Assembly (NCBI GenBank): GCA_963782555.1
Contig: CAWAKB010000005.1
Coordinates: 124,001 to 188,000 of the forward strand
Origin: Hyphomicrobium_A sp963782555
GTDB taxonomy: Bacteria > Pseudomonadota > Alphaproteobacteria > Rhizobiales > Hyphomicrobiaceae
Reading direction: 5' to 3'
DNA length: 64,000 bases
The position numbers and the translations under genes were made by a program. Position 1 is the stretch's first letter; every line of letters starts with the position of its first letter. This document shows positions 9,152 through 19,218 of the stretch, one piece after another. The notes beneath the pieces were generated by a model, which was not told the origin of the DNA, ran no database searches, and saw nothing but the letters and a program-made list of their open reading frames with translations.

Positions 9152-10408
9152 TCACACGGGCTTCAGGAGCACATGCTTCTTCTTGCCGAGCGAGAGCTTG
9201 ATGACGCCGCTGGCGACAATGTCGGCCGGCGTCAACGCCGCCCTCTCGTCGGTAACGGACGCGTCGTTGACCTTGAGGCCGCCGCCCTGGATCTGGCGTC
9301 GCGCCTCGCCGTTCGATTTGACGAGCCCGGCCAGAACGAAGGCTGTCAGCAGACCGAGACCCTTCTCCAAATCACCTTTGGAGATCTCGACGGTCGGCAG
9401 ATCCTGGGCAAGCGCGCCCTGCTCGAACGTCGTGCGCGCGGTCTCGGCCGCGGCCTCGGCCTTGGCGCGGCCGTGCACCAGCGCGGTCGCCTCGGTCGCC
9501 AGCACCTTCTTGGCCTCGTTGATCTCGGCGTCTTTGAGCGCGGCGAGCTTGGCGACCTCTGAGAGCGGCAGCGTCGTGAACAGCTTCAGGAAGCGCGCGA
9601 CGTCGGCATCCTCGGTGTTGCGCCAGTATTGCCAGTAGTCATAAGCCGAGAGCTGCGCCTCGTTGAGCCACACCGCGCCTGAGGCGGTCTTGCCCATCTT
9701 GGCGCCCGACGCCGTGGTAAGCAGCGGGCAGGTCAGCGCGTAAAGCTGTTGCTTGACGCCCATGCGCCGGCCGAGGTCGATGCCGGTGACGATGTTGCCC
9801 CATTGGTCGGAGCCGCCCATCTGCAAGTTGCAGCCATAGCGGTTGGCGAGCTCCACGTAGTCGTAGGCCTGCAGCAGCATGTAGTTGAACTCGATGAAGG
9901 ACAGCTCCTGCTCGCGGTCCAAGCGGAGCTTGGCACTGTCCATGGTCAGCATGCGGTTGACCGAGAAATGCCGGCCGACATCGCGTAAAAAGTCGATGTA
10001 GTTGAGGGGGGCGAGCCACTCGGCGTTGTCGACCATGGTAGCGTCGGTCTTGCCCGCGCCGAAGGAAAGGAACTTGGCGAAGGCCTGCTGCATGCCGGCT
10101 TTGTTGCTCTCGATATTCTCGAGGGTCAGAATTTTGCGCGTCTCGTCCTTGCCCGAGGGATCACCCACCCGCGTGGTGCCGCCGCCCATCAGCACAATCG
10201 GCTTGCCGCCGCACTTTTGCAGCCAATAGAGCATCATGATGGAGATGAGACTGCCCACGTGCAGCGACGGCGCCGTGCAGTCATAGCCGACGTAGGCCGC
10301 GACCGCGCCCTTGGAGCTGAGCGCGTCGAGGCCCGCCTCATCGGAGCATTGGTGCACGAAACCGCGCTCGGCGAGAATCTTTAAGAAGTCTGATTTGAGA
10401 TTGGCCAT
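9152..10408 (-). CDS. tyrS: Tyrosyl-tRNA synthetase
   Basis: A 418-residue class I aminoacyl-tRNA synthetase that charges tRNA-Tyr in the cytosol. The HIGH-type motif is H50-V-G-S within APSLHVGSL. QMGGSDQWGNI is the tyrosine-binding region, and KMGKT in GAKMGKTASGAV is the KMSKS loop. A C-terminal S4-like RNA-binding domain follows (SNGEARRQIQGGGLKVND). The start MANLKSDFLK at 10408 fits the family length. The reading frame extends further upstream but only as antisense to anmK. It is divergent from anmK with 90 bases between starts. Confidence 0.96.
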   Translation of the reverse strand: MANLKSDFLKILAERGFVHQCSDEAGLDALSSKGAVAAYVGYDCTAPSLHVGSLISIMMLYWLQKCGGKPIVLMGGGTTRVGDPSGKDETRKILTLENIESNKAGMQQAFAKFLSFGAGKTDATMVDNAEWLAPLNYIDFLRDVGRHFSVNRMLTMDSAKLRLDREQELSFIEFNYMLLQAYDYVELANRYGCNLQMGGSDQWGNIVTGIDLGRRMGVKQQLYALTCPLLTTASGAKMGKTASGAVWLNEAQLSAYDYWQYWRNTEDADVARFLKLFTTLPLSEVAKLAALKDAEINEAKKVLATEATALVHGRAKAEAAAETARTTFEQGALAQDLPTVEISKGDLEKGLGLLTAFVLAGLVKSNGEARRQIQGGGLKVNDASVTDERAALTPADIVASGVIKLSLGKKKHVLLKPV

Positions 10409-10498
10409 GACCCGGGTATTGACGTTGCGCCGCTTTCCGCCCTGGCGGTCAATGCCGGGGAGAGGGCGGTGGCGGGGAACATGCACAGGAAGGGCTCC

Positions 10499-11602
10499 AT
10501 GAGCAAGCTCAAGCGCGCGCTCGGTCTGATGAGTGGCACGTCCATGGACGGCATCGACGTGGCGCTGCTGGAGACCGACGGCGACTGCGCGCTTCGTCAC
10601 GGGCCGGCGGCGAGCACGCCCTATCCGCCCGAGATCAAGGCCAGGCTGCGCGCTGCCCTCAAGGAGGCCCTGACCCTGACGAACCGGGCGGACCGGCCGG
10701 CAAGCGTGCTCGAGCTGGAGCGAGCGCTGACTGAGCTGAATGCCGAGGCGGTCACGCACTTCCTGCAGGCCAACGGCATCGACAGGGCAAGCGTCGATCT
10801 CATCGGCTATCACGGTCAGACGGTGCTGCACGACCCGGCCCACGCCATGACGGTGCAACTCGGGGAGGGGGCGTTGCTGGCCGCGCGCACCGGCATCGAT
10901 GTCGTCTTTGATCTGCGTGCCGCCGACGTCGCCGCCGGGGGCCAGGGCGCGCCGCTGGTACCGGTCTACCACCGGGCGCTCGCGGCGCAATTCACCGAGC
11001 TGCCGGTTGCCTTTCTCAACATCGGCGGCGTCGCCAACGTCACCTGGATCGGCGAAGGGGGGCGCATGCTCGCATTCGACACAGGTCCGGGCAACGCGCT
11101 GCTGGACGACTGGATGCTGAAGCGCACTGGCGCCGCCCACGACGCGGACGGCGCGATGGCCGCGCGCGGCCGCGTCGACGCCGACGCGCTAACCGAGCTG
11201 CTGACCAACGGCTATTTCGGCGCACCGCCGCCCAAGTCGCTCGACCGTGACGCATTCTCGTCTGCGGCGGTGGAGGCGCTGTCGACCGAGGACGGGGCGG
11301 CAACGCTCACCGCCTTCACGGCGGCGTCCATCGGCAAGGCGCGCGAGCACATGCCGCGCGAGCCGCGCACCTGGATCGTGTGCGGGGGCGGGCGCAAGAA
11401 CAAGACCCTGATGAGCATGCTCGCCGGGCACGTCGCCAACGCCGTGGTGCCGGTCGAGGCGATCGGCCTCAACGGCGACGTGATCGAGGCGGAGGCGTGG
11501 GCCTACATGGCCGTGCGTTCGGCGCTTGGTTTGCCGATTACGTTCCCGGAGACGACGGGCGTCGCCGCGCCGATGACCGGCGGCGTCCTCGCCAAGGCGT
11601 GA
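10499..11602 (+). CDS. anmK: Anhydro-N-acetylmuramic acid kinase
   Basis: A 367-residue sugar kinase of the ASKHA fold that phosphorylates and opens 1,6-anhydroMurNAc during cell-wall recycling. Motifs: GLMSGTSMDGIDVALLE at the N-terminus (phosphate loop with catalytic Asp), GYHGQTV, AFDTGPGNALLDDWM, and WIVCGGGRKN. The ATG at 10499, preceded by AGGAAGGG, gives the standard family start. The pairing with tyrS next door is commonly seen in proteobacteria. No operon partner follows. Confidence 0.95.
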   Translation: MSKLKRALGLMSGTSMDGIDVALLETDGDCALRHGPAASTPYPPEIKARLRAALKEALTLTNRADRPASVLELERALTELNAEAVTHFLQANGIDRASVDLIGYHGQTVLHDPAHAMTVQLGEGALLAARTGIDVVFDLRAADVAAGGQGAPLVPVYHRALAAQFTELPVAFLNIGGVANVTWIGEGGRMLAFDTGPGNALLDDWMLKRTGAAHDADGAMAARGRVDADALTELLTNGYFGAPPPKSLDRDAFSSAAVEALSTEDGAATLTAFTAASIGKAREHMPREPRTWIVCGGGRKNKTLMSMLAGHVANAVVPVEAIGLNGDVIEAEAWAYMAVRSALGLPITFPETTGVAAPMTGGVLAKA

Positions 11603-11893
11603 GGTTCCGTTTCATTGCGGGCCCGGTCGAAAAATTGCACGCAGCTCGATCGCCGCTCTAGGGCCCATTGCGGGCTAGAAGAGGTCGTCGCAAACGGCAT
11701 CTTCTGCCTTGTCCGCTTTTGACCCGGAGCGGACTAGCAGGCACCTGCTTCACTGTGACAATCCAGTACCCTGCCGATGGCAATCGTCGAACGTCATTGT
11801 TTGATTGCTTACTCGGTCGTTACCCATTCGCTAAGGTCGAGATTAAGAGGGGAAACTGCGTGATGAGTTTCCAACCCCGCTAGGAGTTGTGTG
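11603..11893. other. Intergenic region upstream of the beta-barrel protein
   Basis: About 290 bases. Base composition falls along this stretch toward the AT-richer gene that follows. AGGAG at 11882-11886 serves as the ribosome site for the ATG at 11894. No small gene or strong terminator was recognised. Confidence 0.4.
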
Positions 11894-12715
11894 ATGTCGC
11901 GTTTGCTGGCTGTTTGTGCGGCGTTGTTTAGCGCTCTGAACCTGATGTGCACGCCCTCCAGGGCACAGAGTCCGGTTCCAGCGACGACCATCTTCAAATG
12001 GGAAGGTTTCTACGCGGGGGGCAATTTGGGATATGGTTGGACCAATCCCAGGCTTGATATCAGTCCGACGAATAGTAATTTTCTTAATGCAGGCTATAGT
12101 TTCAGCCAGGCAGGACTCCTAGCTAATTTTCCTGACGGACTTAGCACGAGCGGCGTAAATGCGGGATTTCAACTTGGTTACAACGTCAAGCTCTCCCAAT
12201 TCGTTCTGGGTATTGAAGCGGATGCAAATTATTCCGACTTGACCGGATCGTATGGTCATGGGCCAGTCCTTGTTGCTGGTGGTGTCGATAATGCTGTGGA
12301 TGGCAAGCTAAGCATACGCTCGCTGTTTACGCTGCGTCCACGCATTGGCGTAGCAATCGATAACTTGCTGATTTACGCTACCGGTGGTTTCGCGGCCGGT
12401 CATGTTAGATTATCTGAGACGATGGTCCTCAATCAGTTGCCCCAAAGCAATAACGTTTCAGGACTTGGCGTCTTCGACGGCTCTGAATTGAGATTTCTTA
12501 CCGGTTGGACCCTTGGCGGCGGCGCAGAATTGGCGCTCTCAGATCGCACCAGCCTCAAAGTGGAATATTTGTACGTCGATCTTGGGTCAATCAATTCGGT
12601 GGCGAATTTCACAGGATTTACCAATAACGCCATAAACGGGGCGGCGATGACGATACGCGCCTCCGATTTGCAACAAAACATTGTGAGAGCTGGCATAAAT
12701 TTCAAGCTCGACTAG
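11894..12715 (+). CDS. Outer-membrane beta-barrel protein (Omp25/opacity-porin type), AT-rich
   Basis: A 273-residue protein with a signal peptide (MSRLLAVCAALFSALNLM, cleavage likely after SRA-Q). An eight-strand barrel pattern of the rhizobial Omp25/31 kind follows: FKWEGFYAGGNLGYGW, NAGFQLGYNVKLSQFVLGIE, LFTLRPRIGVAIDNLLIYAT, LKVEYLYVDLG, and a terminal strand IVRAGINFKLD. The ATG at 11894 sits 7 bases after AGGAG. The gene is clearly poorer in G+C than its neighbours: two sampled 60-base lines (12061-12120 and 12181-12240) each contain 27 G/C. Codon use also differs, which suggests relatively recent acquisition. The function is structural or adhesive, by family. Confidence 0.85.
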   Translation: MSRLLAVCAALFSALNLMCTPSRAQSPVPATTIFKWEGFYAGGNLGYGWTNPRLDISPTNSNFLNAGYSFSQAGLLANFPDGLSTSGVNAGFQLGYNVKLSQFVLGIEADANYSDLTGSYGHGPVLVAGGVDNAVDGKLSIRSLFTLRPRIGVAIDNLLIYATGGFAAGHVRLSETMVLNQLPQSNNVSGLGVFDGSELRFLTGWTLGGGAELALSDRTSLKVEYLYVDLGSINSVANFTGFTNNAINGAAMTIRASDLQQNIVRAGINFKLD

Positions 12716-12897
12716 CGTGGCCCTTTGCCTGATGTGATGAGCATCGTCGGGAGTTATTCTCCGATGCCGAACCGGTATGGCTAGGACGAACTGGAACTTC
12801 GGATGCGGAGGTGGCCGCAAATTTGTAGGACATCGACTTTGTCACCCCCGATCCTTTGATGATAGCTAGTGGCCCAGAGCTGACGTCAGCTGCACCA

Positions 12898-13899
12898 TTA
12901 CTGCACCAATTCGCGCAGCGTCTGCTCGAGGCCGAGCGTGATGCGCGCAAGCTTCTCGTAGTCGACCTTTTCGGGCGTGTCGGTCGCCTTGTGATAGTGC
13001 GCATACCGGAACAGCGCGGTGTCGGTGATCATGATCGCCGGGTAGCCGTGCTGGGCGAACGACCAATGGTCCGACCAGCCGACGCCGTCGAACTGGTCGG
13101 GCGCGGTGCCGCCAATGGTCGGCAGCTTCGTATGGCGGCGGAAGGGGCAGACGACCTCTTGCAGGAAGTCACGGCCTCCCGGCAGGGCGACGAAGGCGAG
13201 GAAATTGGCGGTCGAGGGGAAGAAGAGCCTGAACGGCACCGGGTACTTCTGGCTGCCGGGCTTGTCGGAGAAGCAGCCGAGCGTTTCGAGCGACATCATG
13301 CCGGCAACGCGCTCGCCGTGCTCTTTCAGCATTTCGGCGTAGCGCCAGCTCCCCATCTTGGGCGTGCGGTCGTAGGGCGGCTCCTCGTTGACGAAGAGGA
13401 CCAGGCGCAGGCGCTTGTCCTTGGGCCTCAAGTCCTTCAGCAGGCGCGCAAGCTCGAGGATGGCGGCGACGCCGGTGCCGTTATCGTTGGCGCCGGGCGC
13501 GATGCCCGCCGAGTTGTAGTGGGCACCGACGACAATGCTCTCCGTCTCCGGGCCAGCGGCTTGCGGCTCGATCACGGCCTCGATGTTGCGCACGGAGCGG
13601 CCGTCGGTGTCGTAGACCTGGTCGCGCGGCGTGTAACCGAGCGCTTTAAGCTCGCCTTCGATGTAGGCCGCCGACTTTTCGAGCTCCGCGTAGTGGCTGA
13701 CGTTATGGGGCACGCTCGCAATCGCCGTGACGTGGCGCTTGAGCCGCGCTGCCAGCTCCTCCTCCGCCGGCGTCGGCGGCGGAATGGGTCCGCTGAAGCT
13801 CTTGCCGGGCAGGCCCAGCATGTACCAGGCCGTCGCCGCCGAGAGGGCGCCCAACACGAGCAGAAGGCCTGCTCCCCAAAGGATCACGGTCTTCCTCAA
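12898..13899 (-). CDS. M28-family zinc aminopeptidase, membrane-anchored
   Basis: A 333-residue protein with one N-terminal hydrophobic helix (TVILWGAGLLLVLGALSAAT), then a periplasmic M28 domain. Metal and catalytic residues are visible in order: VVGAHYNSAG (His), GANDNGTG (bridging Asp), FVNEEPP (catalytic Glu and Glu ligand), MMSLETLG, and YAHYHKATDT (C-terminal His ligand). It likely removes N-terminal residues from peptides outside the inner membrane. The start of the upstream hydrolase operon neighbour (stop at 13932) is 32 bases away, so the two minus-strand genes may be cotranscribed. Confidence 0.88.
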   Translation of the reverse strand: MRKTVILWGAGLLLVLGALSAATAWYMLGLPGKSFSGPIPPPTPAEEELAARLKRHVTAIASVPHNVSHYAELEKSAAYIEGELKALGYTPRDQVYDTDGRSVRNIEAVIEPQAAGPETESIVVGAHYNSAGIAPGANDNGTGVAAILELARLLKDLRPKDKRLRLVLFVNEEPPYDRTPKMGSWRYAEMLKEHGERVAGMMSLETLGCFSDKPGSQKYPVPFRLFFPSTANFLAFVALPGGRDFLQEVVCPFRRHTKLPTIGGTAPDQFDGVGWSDHWSFAQHGYPAIMITDTALFRYAHYHKATDTPEKVDYEKLARITLGLEQTLRELVQ

Positions 13900-13931
13900 C
13901 TTCGCATCCGCCTCTTGCCGCCGCTGCGACT

Positions 13932-14675
13932 TTAGCCGCCGCCCTGCTCTTCCTGCCGCTCGATCTCGCGCTGGCGCTGACGCTCACGCTCGCGTTCCCG
14001 CTCGCGCTCCTTCTCTTTGACGCGGTCCTTCTCGGCCTGCTCCATGCGCTCGTCCACGTAGCTGCCGACCGCCTCTTTCAGCTCTTCGAGCTTGTTCTCG
14101 AAGAAGTGGTTGGCGCCGGGCACCACCTGATGCGTGATCTTGATGCCGCGCTGCGTCTTGAGGCGCTGGGAGAGCTCGCCGACGGAGTTGGTCGGCACCA
14201 CGCGGTCCTTGTCGCCGTTGATCATCAGCCCGGAGGAGGGGCAGGGCGCGAGGAAGGAGAAGTCGTAGAGATTGGAGGGCGGGGCGACGCAGATAAAGCC
14301 TTCCACCTCGGGCCGGCGCATCAACAGCTGCATGGCGATCCAGGTGCCGAAGGAGACGCCGGCAATCCAGCAGCTCTTGGCGTCCGGCTTGACGAGCTGC
14401 AGCCAGTCGAGCGCGGAGGCCGCGTCCGACAGCTCCCCCGGACCGCCGTCCCAGATGCCCTGGCTGCGGCCGACGCCGCGGAAGTTGAAGCGCAGCACCG
14501 AGAAGCCGCGCTCGGCAAACGTGTGATAGAGCGTGTAGACGACCTGATTGTTCATCGTGCCCCCGAACTGCGGATGCGGGTGCAGGATGAGGGCGACGGG
14601 GCTGTCGCTCGCCGAATTGTGATGGTAGCGGGCTTCGATGCGGCCCGCAGGCCCATTGATGATCAGCTCGGGCAT
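13932..14675 (-). CDS. Alpha/beta hydrolase with a charged Arg-Glu repeat tail
   Basis: A 247-residue serine hydrolase. LILHPHPQFGGTMNN is the oxyanion region, GVSFGTW (GxSxG) carries the nucleophile, NGDKDRVV the acid, and PGANHFF the histidine. This subgroup (prolyl oligopeptidase-like, YfhR/CinH relatives) is common in Rhizobiales but of unknown substrate. After residue 215 the protein ends in an alternating Arg-Glu and Arg-Gln tail (KEKERERERERERQRQ). The tail is low-complexity and probably helical or disordered. The gene is divergent from iscR. Confidence 0.85.
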   Translation of the reverse strand: MPELIINGPAGRIEARYHHNSASDSPVALILHPHPQFGGTMNNQVVYTLYHTFAERGFSVLRFNFRGVGRSQGIWDGGPGELSDAASALDWLQLVKPDAKSCWIAGVSFGTWIAMQLLMRRPEVEGFICVAPPSNLYDFSFLAPCPSSGLMINGDKDRVVPTNSVGELSQRLKTQRGIKITHQVVPGANHFFENKLEELKEAVGSYVDERMEQAEKDRVKEKERERERERERQRQREIERQEEQGGG

Positions 14676-14760
14676 CGTTTTTCCAGCTCGTTGGAGGTTG
14701 CGGGCTCGCCCCCCGGGGCAGGGCGGCGGGCAGAACCGTTAATTCGACCACTCCGAAACC

Positions 14761-14789
14761 TTGACTTCAGGGCTCGGAATTTTCATATT
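14761..14789 (+). promoter_or_regulatory. Predicted promoter of the suf operon
   Basis: TTGACT (14761-14766) and CATATT (14784-14789) are separated by 17 bases, a good sigma-70 arrangement. It lies about 155 bases before the iscR start. The downstream inverted repeat and ICE box begin at the -10 element, which fits repression. Confidence 0.55.
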
Positions 14790-14801
14790 CCAACTAGGAA
14801 T
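14787..14801. promoter_or_regulatory. Inverted repeat ATTCCAACTAGGAAT overlapping the -10
   Basis: A perfect 5-base dyad (ATTCC, 5-base spacer, GGAAT). A further GGAAT at 14776-14780 gives a GGAAT/ATTCC/GGAAT alternation. The position across the -10 suggests an operator. It does not look like the classical IscR or RirA sites, so the binder is unknown. Confidence 0.4.
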
Positions 14802-14817
14802 TTAGAATGGTTCGAAA
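14801..14817. promoter_or_regulatory. Putative ICE box (Irr-binding site) upstream of iscR/suf
   Basis: TTTAGAA-TGG-TTCGAAA is a 7+3+7 inverted repeat with one mismatch. It matches the iron control element bound by the haem-responsive regulator Irr in Rhizobiales, where suf operons are predicted Irr and RirA targets. It lies just downstream of the predicted -10, so Irr bound there under iron limitation would be expected to alter suf expression. Confidence 0.6.
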
Positions 14818-14943
14818 GAGTGGGCGTCTGTCACGCAAATACGCCGGCTCTCGACGGTCGCGCTTCTTAGCACAGGCCCCCGTGCCGATTGCAAGAGAAA
14901 GCGCCCTTAGGGCGCGAAGCGGCCGTCTGGCGGAGGATAGAAG

Positions 14944-15402
14944 GTGGAGCTGAACACCAAGGCCAGGTACGCGGTGATGGCCATGGCCGACCTTGCCAAG
15001 CACGGCGAGGACGGCGCCGTGCCTTTGTCGGCGATCGCGGAGCGCCAGAGCCTGTCGATGGCGTATCTGGAGCAGATTTTTCTGCGCCTGCGCCGGGCCG
15101 GCCTGGTAGCGAGCGCGCGTGGTCGCGCCGGCGGCTATCTGCTCGCGCGCCCCGCGGACTCGATCCAGATCGCGGAGATCATGAACGCCGTGGAGGAGGA
15201 GACGCGCATGACGCGCTGCCTCGACGGCGACGTCGGGTGTCTCGGAGACCACCGTTGCCTGACGCATGCGCTGTGGCACGCGCTTGGCAATCACATCGTC
15301 ACGTTTCTGGCGAGCGTGACGCTGCAGGAGGTGCTCGACGGCATTCCGGCGGCCAAGCTCGCGGAGAAGACGCAACCCGAGCGGGAGCTTGTCGTCCGAT
15401 GA
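14944..15402 (+). CDS. iscR: IscR-type Rrf2 family Fe-S regulator
   Basis: A 152-residue winged-helix regulator that senses the Fe-S cluster supply and controls the operon it heads. The N-terminal helix-turn-helix is ARYAVMAMADLAKHGE. The cluster-binding residues are Cys92, Cys99, Cys105 and His108, nearly the spacing of E. coli IscR (92/98/104/107). It starts with GTG at 14944, preceded by GGAGG. The 3' end overlaps the nifS-like gene by 4 bases (ATGA). Confidence 0.92.
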   Translation: MELNTKARYAVMAMADLAKHGEDGAVPLSAIAERQSLSMAYLEQIFLRLRRAGLVASARGRAGGYLLARPADSIQIAEIMNAVEEETRMTRCLDGDVGCLGDHRCLTHALWHALGNHIVTFLASVTLQEVLDGIPAAKLAEKTQPERELVVR

Positions 15403-16526
15403 CGCAGACACGCACCTATCTCGACCACAACGCATCGGCGCCGCTGCGGCCGGAGGCGCGCGCGGCGATGCTGGCAGCACTCGATACGATCGGGAACCCG
15501 TCGTCGGTGCACGCCGAAGGCCGGGCTGCACGCGCGATCATCGAGGCCGCGCGCGAGAAGGTCGCCCGCCTCGTCAACGCGCGCCCGAGCGAGGTGGTGT
15601 TTACGAGCGGTGCGACCGAGGCCAACAGCTGGGTGATGGCCGCGGGTTGGGACGTGATCTGCGTGTCCGGCATGGAGCACGATTCCGTGCTGGCGCCGGT
15701 GCGGCGGAGCGGAGCCGAGATCGTAAACATTCCGGTCTCCTCCAGCGGCGTTGCCGACGTAAGCGCGGTTGCCGAAGCGCTGACGCGCACTGGCGAGGCT
15801 TCGAAGCGCGCGCTCGTGAGCCTGATGGCGGTCAACAACGAGACCGGCGTGATCCAGCCGGTCAATGAGGCTGTGGCGCTTGCGCACGAGCACGGAGCGT
15901 CGGCGCATATCGACGCCGTGCAGGCGCCGGGCCGCATTGCGGTAGACTTCGCGGCGCTGGGCGCCGATGCGCTGGTGCTCTCCGCCCACAAGCTCGGAGG
16001 CCCGCGCGGTGTGGGCGCGCTCGTCGTGCGCGACGGCACAGATCTACCGGCCTTCGTCGTTGGCGGTGGGCAGGAGCGCCGCCGGCGTGGCGGGACCGAG
16101 AACGTTGCGGCGATCGCCGGGTTCGGCGCTGCCGCGGCGGCGACTGCCAGCGAACAGGACGCCATGCAGATGGACCGGTTGCGGGCCAAGCTGGAGGGTG
16201 GCGTTATGCAGTCGACACCGGCGGCGCTGATCGTCGGCAAGGATGCTGCTCGCGTTGCCAACACCTCCTGCATTGCGCTGCCGGGCAAGCCCGCAGAAAC
16301 GATCGTCATCAAGCTCGACCTCGCGGGCGTCGCGGTCAGCGCCGGCGCTGCGTGCTCGTCGGGCAAGGTCGGCGCCAGCCATGTGCTCGAAGCCATGGGG
16401 CTGGCGCCGGAGATCACGCGCTCGGCGATCCGCGTGAGCCTCGGGGCTAAGACCAGCGAGCAGGACATCGCCACCTTCCTGGCGGCCTGGGAAAAGATTG
16501 CGGGCTCTGCGGCCATCGCCGCATGA
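15399..16526 (+). CDS. Cysteine desulfurase, NifS/IscS type
   Basis: A 375-residue PLP enzyme that takes sulfur from cysteine for Fe-S assembly. Visible residues: His94 in GMEHD, Asp172 in HIDAVQ, PLP Lys198 in SAHKLGGPRG, RRRRGGTEN, and persulfide Cys319 in GAACSSGK. This is group I, distinct from the SufS-type enzyme later in the same operon, so the operon encodes two desulfurases. The start ATG overlaps the iscR stop. This layout (iscR, nifS-like, sufB onward) is typical of Hyphomicrobiales. Confidence 0.93.
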   Translation: MTQTRTYLDHNASAPLRPEARAAMLAALDTIGNPSSVHAEGRAARAIIEAAREKVARLVNARPSEVVFTSGATEANSWVMAAGWDVICVSGMEHDSVLAPVRRSGAEIVNIPVSSSGVADVSAVAEALTRTGEASKRALVSLMAVNNETGVIQPVNEAVALAHEHGASAHIDAVQAPGRIAVDFAALGADALVLSAHKLGGPRGVGALVVRDGTDLPAFVVGGGQERRRRGGTENVAAIAGFGAAAAATASEQDAMQMDRLRAKLEGGVMQSTPAALIVGKDAARVANTSCIALPGKPAETIVIKLDLAGVAVSAGAACSSGKVGASHVLEAMGLAPEITRSAIRVSLGAKTSEQDIATFLAAWEKIAGSAAIAA

Positions 16527-16554
16527 GCCGACGAATGACGTGAAAGGGTAGTTG

Positions 16555-18023
<1,469 letters not shown>

Positions 18024-18024
<1 letters not shown>

Positions 18025-18299
18025 TGCAGATTCCCAAGGATTACTGGTTCCGTCCGAAGCGCTACGGGTACGGCGCTACGCCGTCGAGCTGGAAGGGCTG
18101 GGCATCGATTGCCGCAGTTGTGCTCATCCTCCTGTTGCCAGTGCGCCTTGGGCTCTTTCCCCCAGGGCACGTCCAGCCCGATCCGTGGCGGATCGCTGTG
18201 TGGATCGGCTACGTCGCCGTTGTCCTCTTGGCGTACGCGCTCTTTGCCAAGCGCATGACGCAGGGGGAATGGCGCTGGCGCTGGGGCGCGCGCGATTGA
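18024..18299 (+). CDS. Small two-helix membrane protein of unknown function inside the suf operon
   Basis: A 91-residue protein that starts with WFRPKRYGYGATPSSWKGW. It then has two hydrophobic helices (about residues 27-42 and 58-76) joined by a short Pro/Gly loop, and a basic Trp-rich end (TQGEWRWRWGARD). Proteins beginning with this W-F-x-P-K-x-Y-G pattern are a known but uncharacterised small family. The start overlaps the sufB stop by one base, so it is coupled to sufB translation and is a real member of the operon. A link to Fe-S assembly is inferred from position only. Confidence 0.75.
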
Positions 18300-18312
18300 G
18301 TTCAACAGATGA

Positions 18313-18332
18313 CGGCGGCCTGAGGGCCGCCG
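18313..18332 (+). other. Hairpin just before the sufC ribosome site
   Basis: CGGCGGCC (18313-18320), loop TGAG, GGCCGCCG (18325-18332). There is no T-run, and transcription must continue into sufC. It may attenuate or stabilise the transcript between sufB and sufC. Confidence 0.4.
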
Positions 18333-18349
18333 AGGAGGCGGAGTAAGCA

Positions 18350-19105
<756 letters not shown>

Positions 19106-19218
19106 GCATGGAAGGAAAACTGCCCATCGGCGTGGGCTCGGATGAGTTGGCCGAGGCGGAGCGGCCGGCCGGGATCCGCGCGCCAGCGCCGAATGACCAA
19201 GCGCTGGGGAGGCGCAAG

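Noticed and set aside
12856..13935. 359-codon plus-strand open frame
   Set aside because: It is antisense to the M28 peptidase, whose metal ligands are all present on the other strand.
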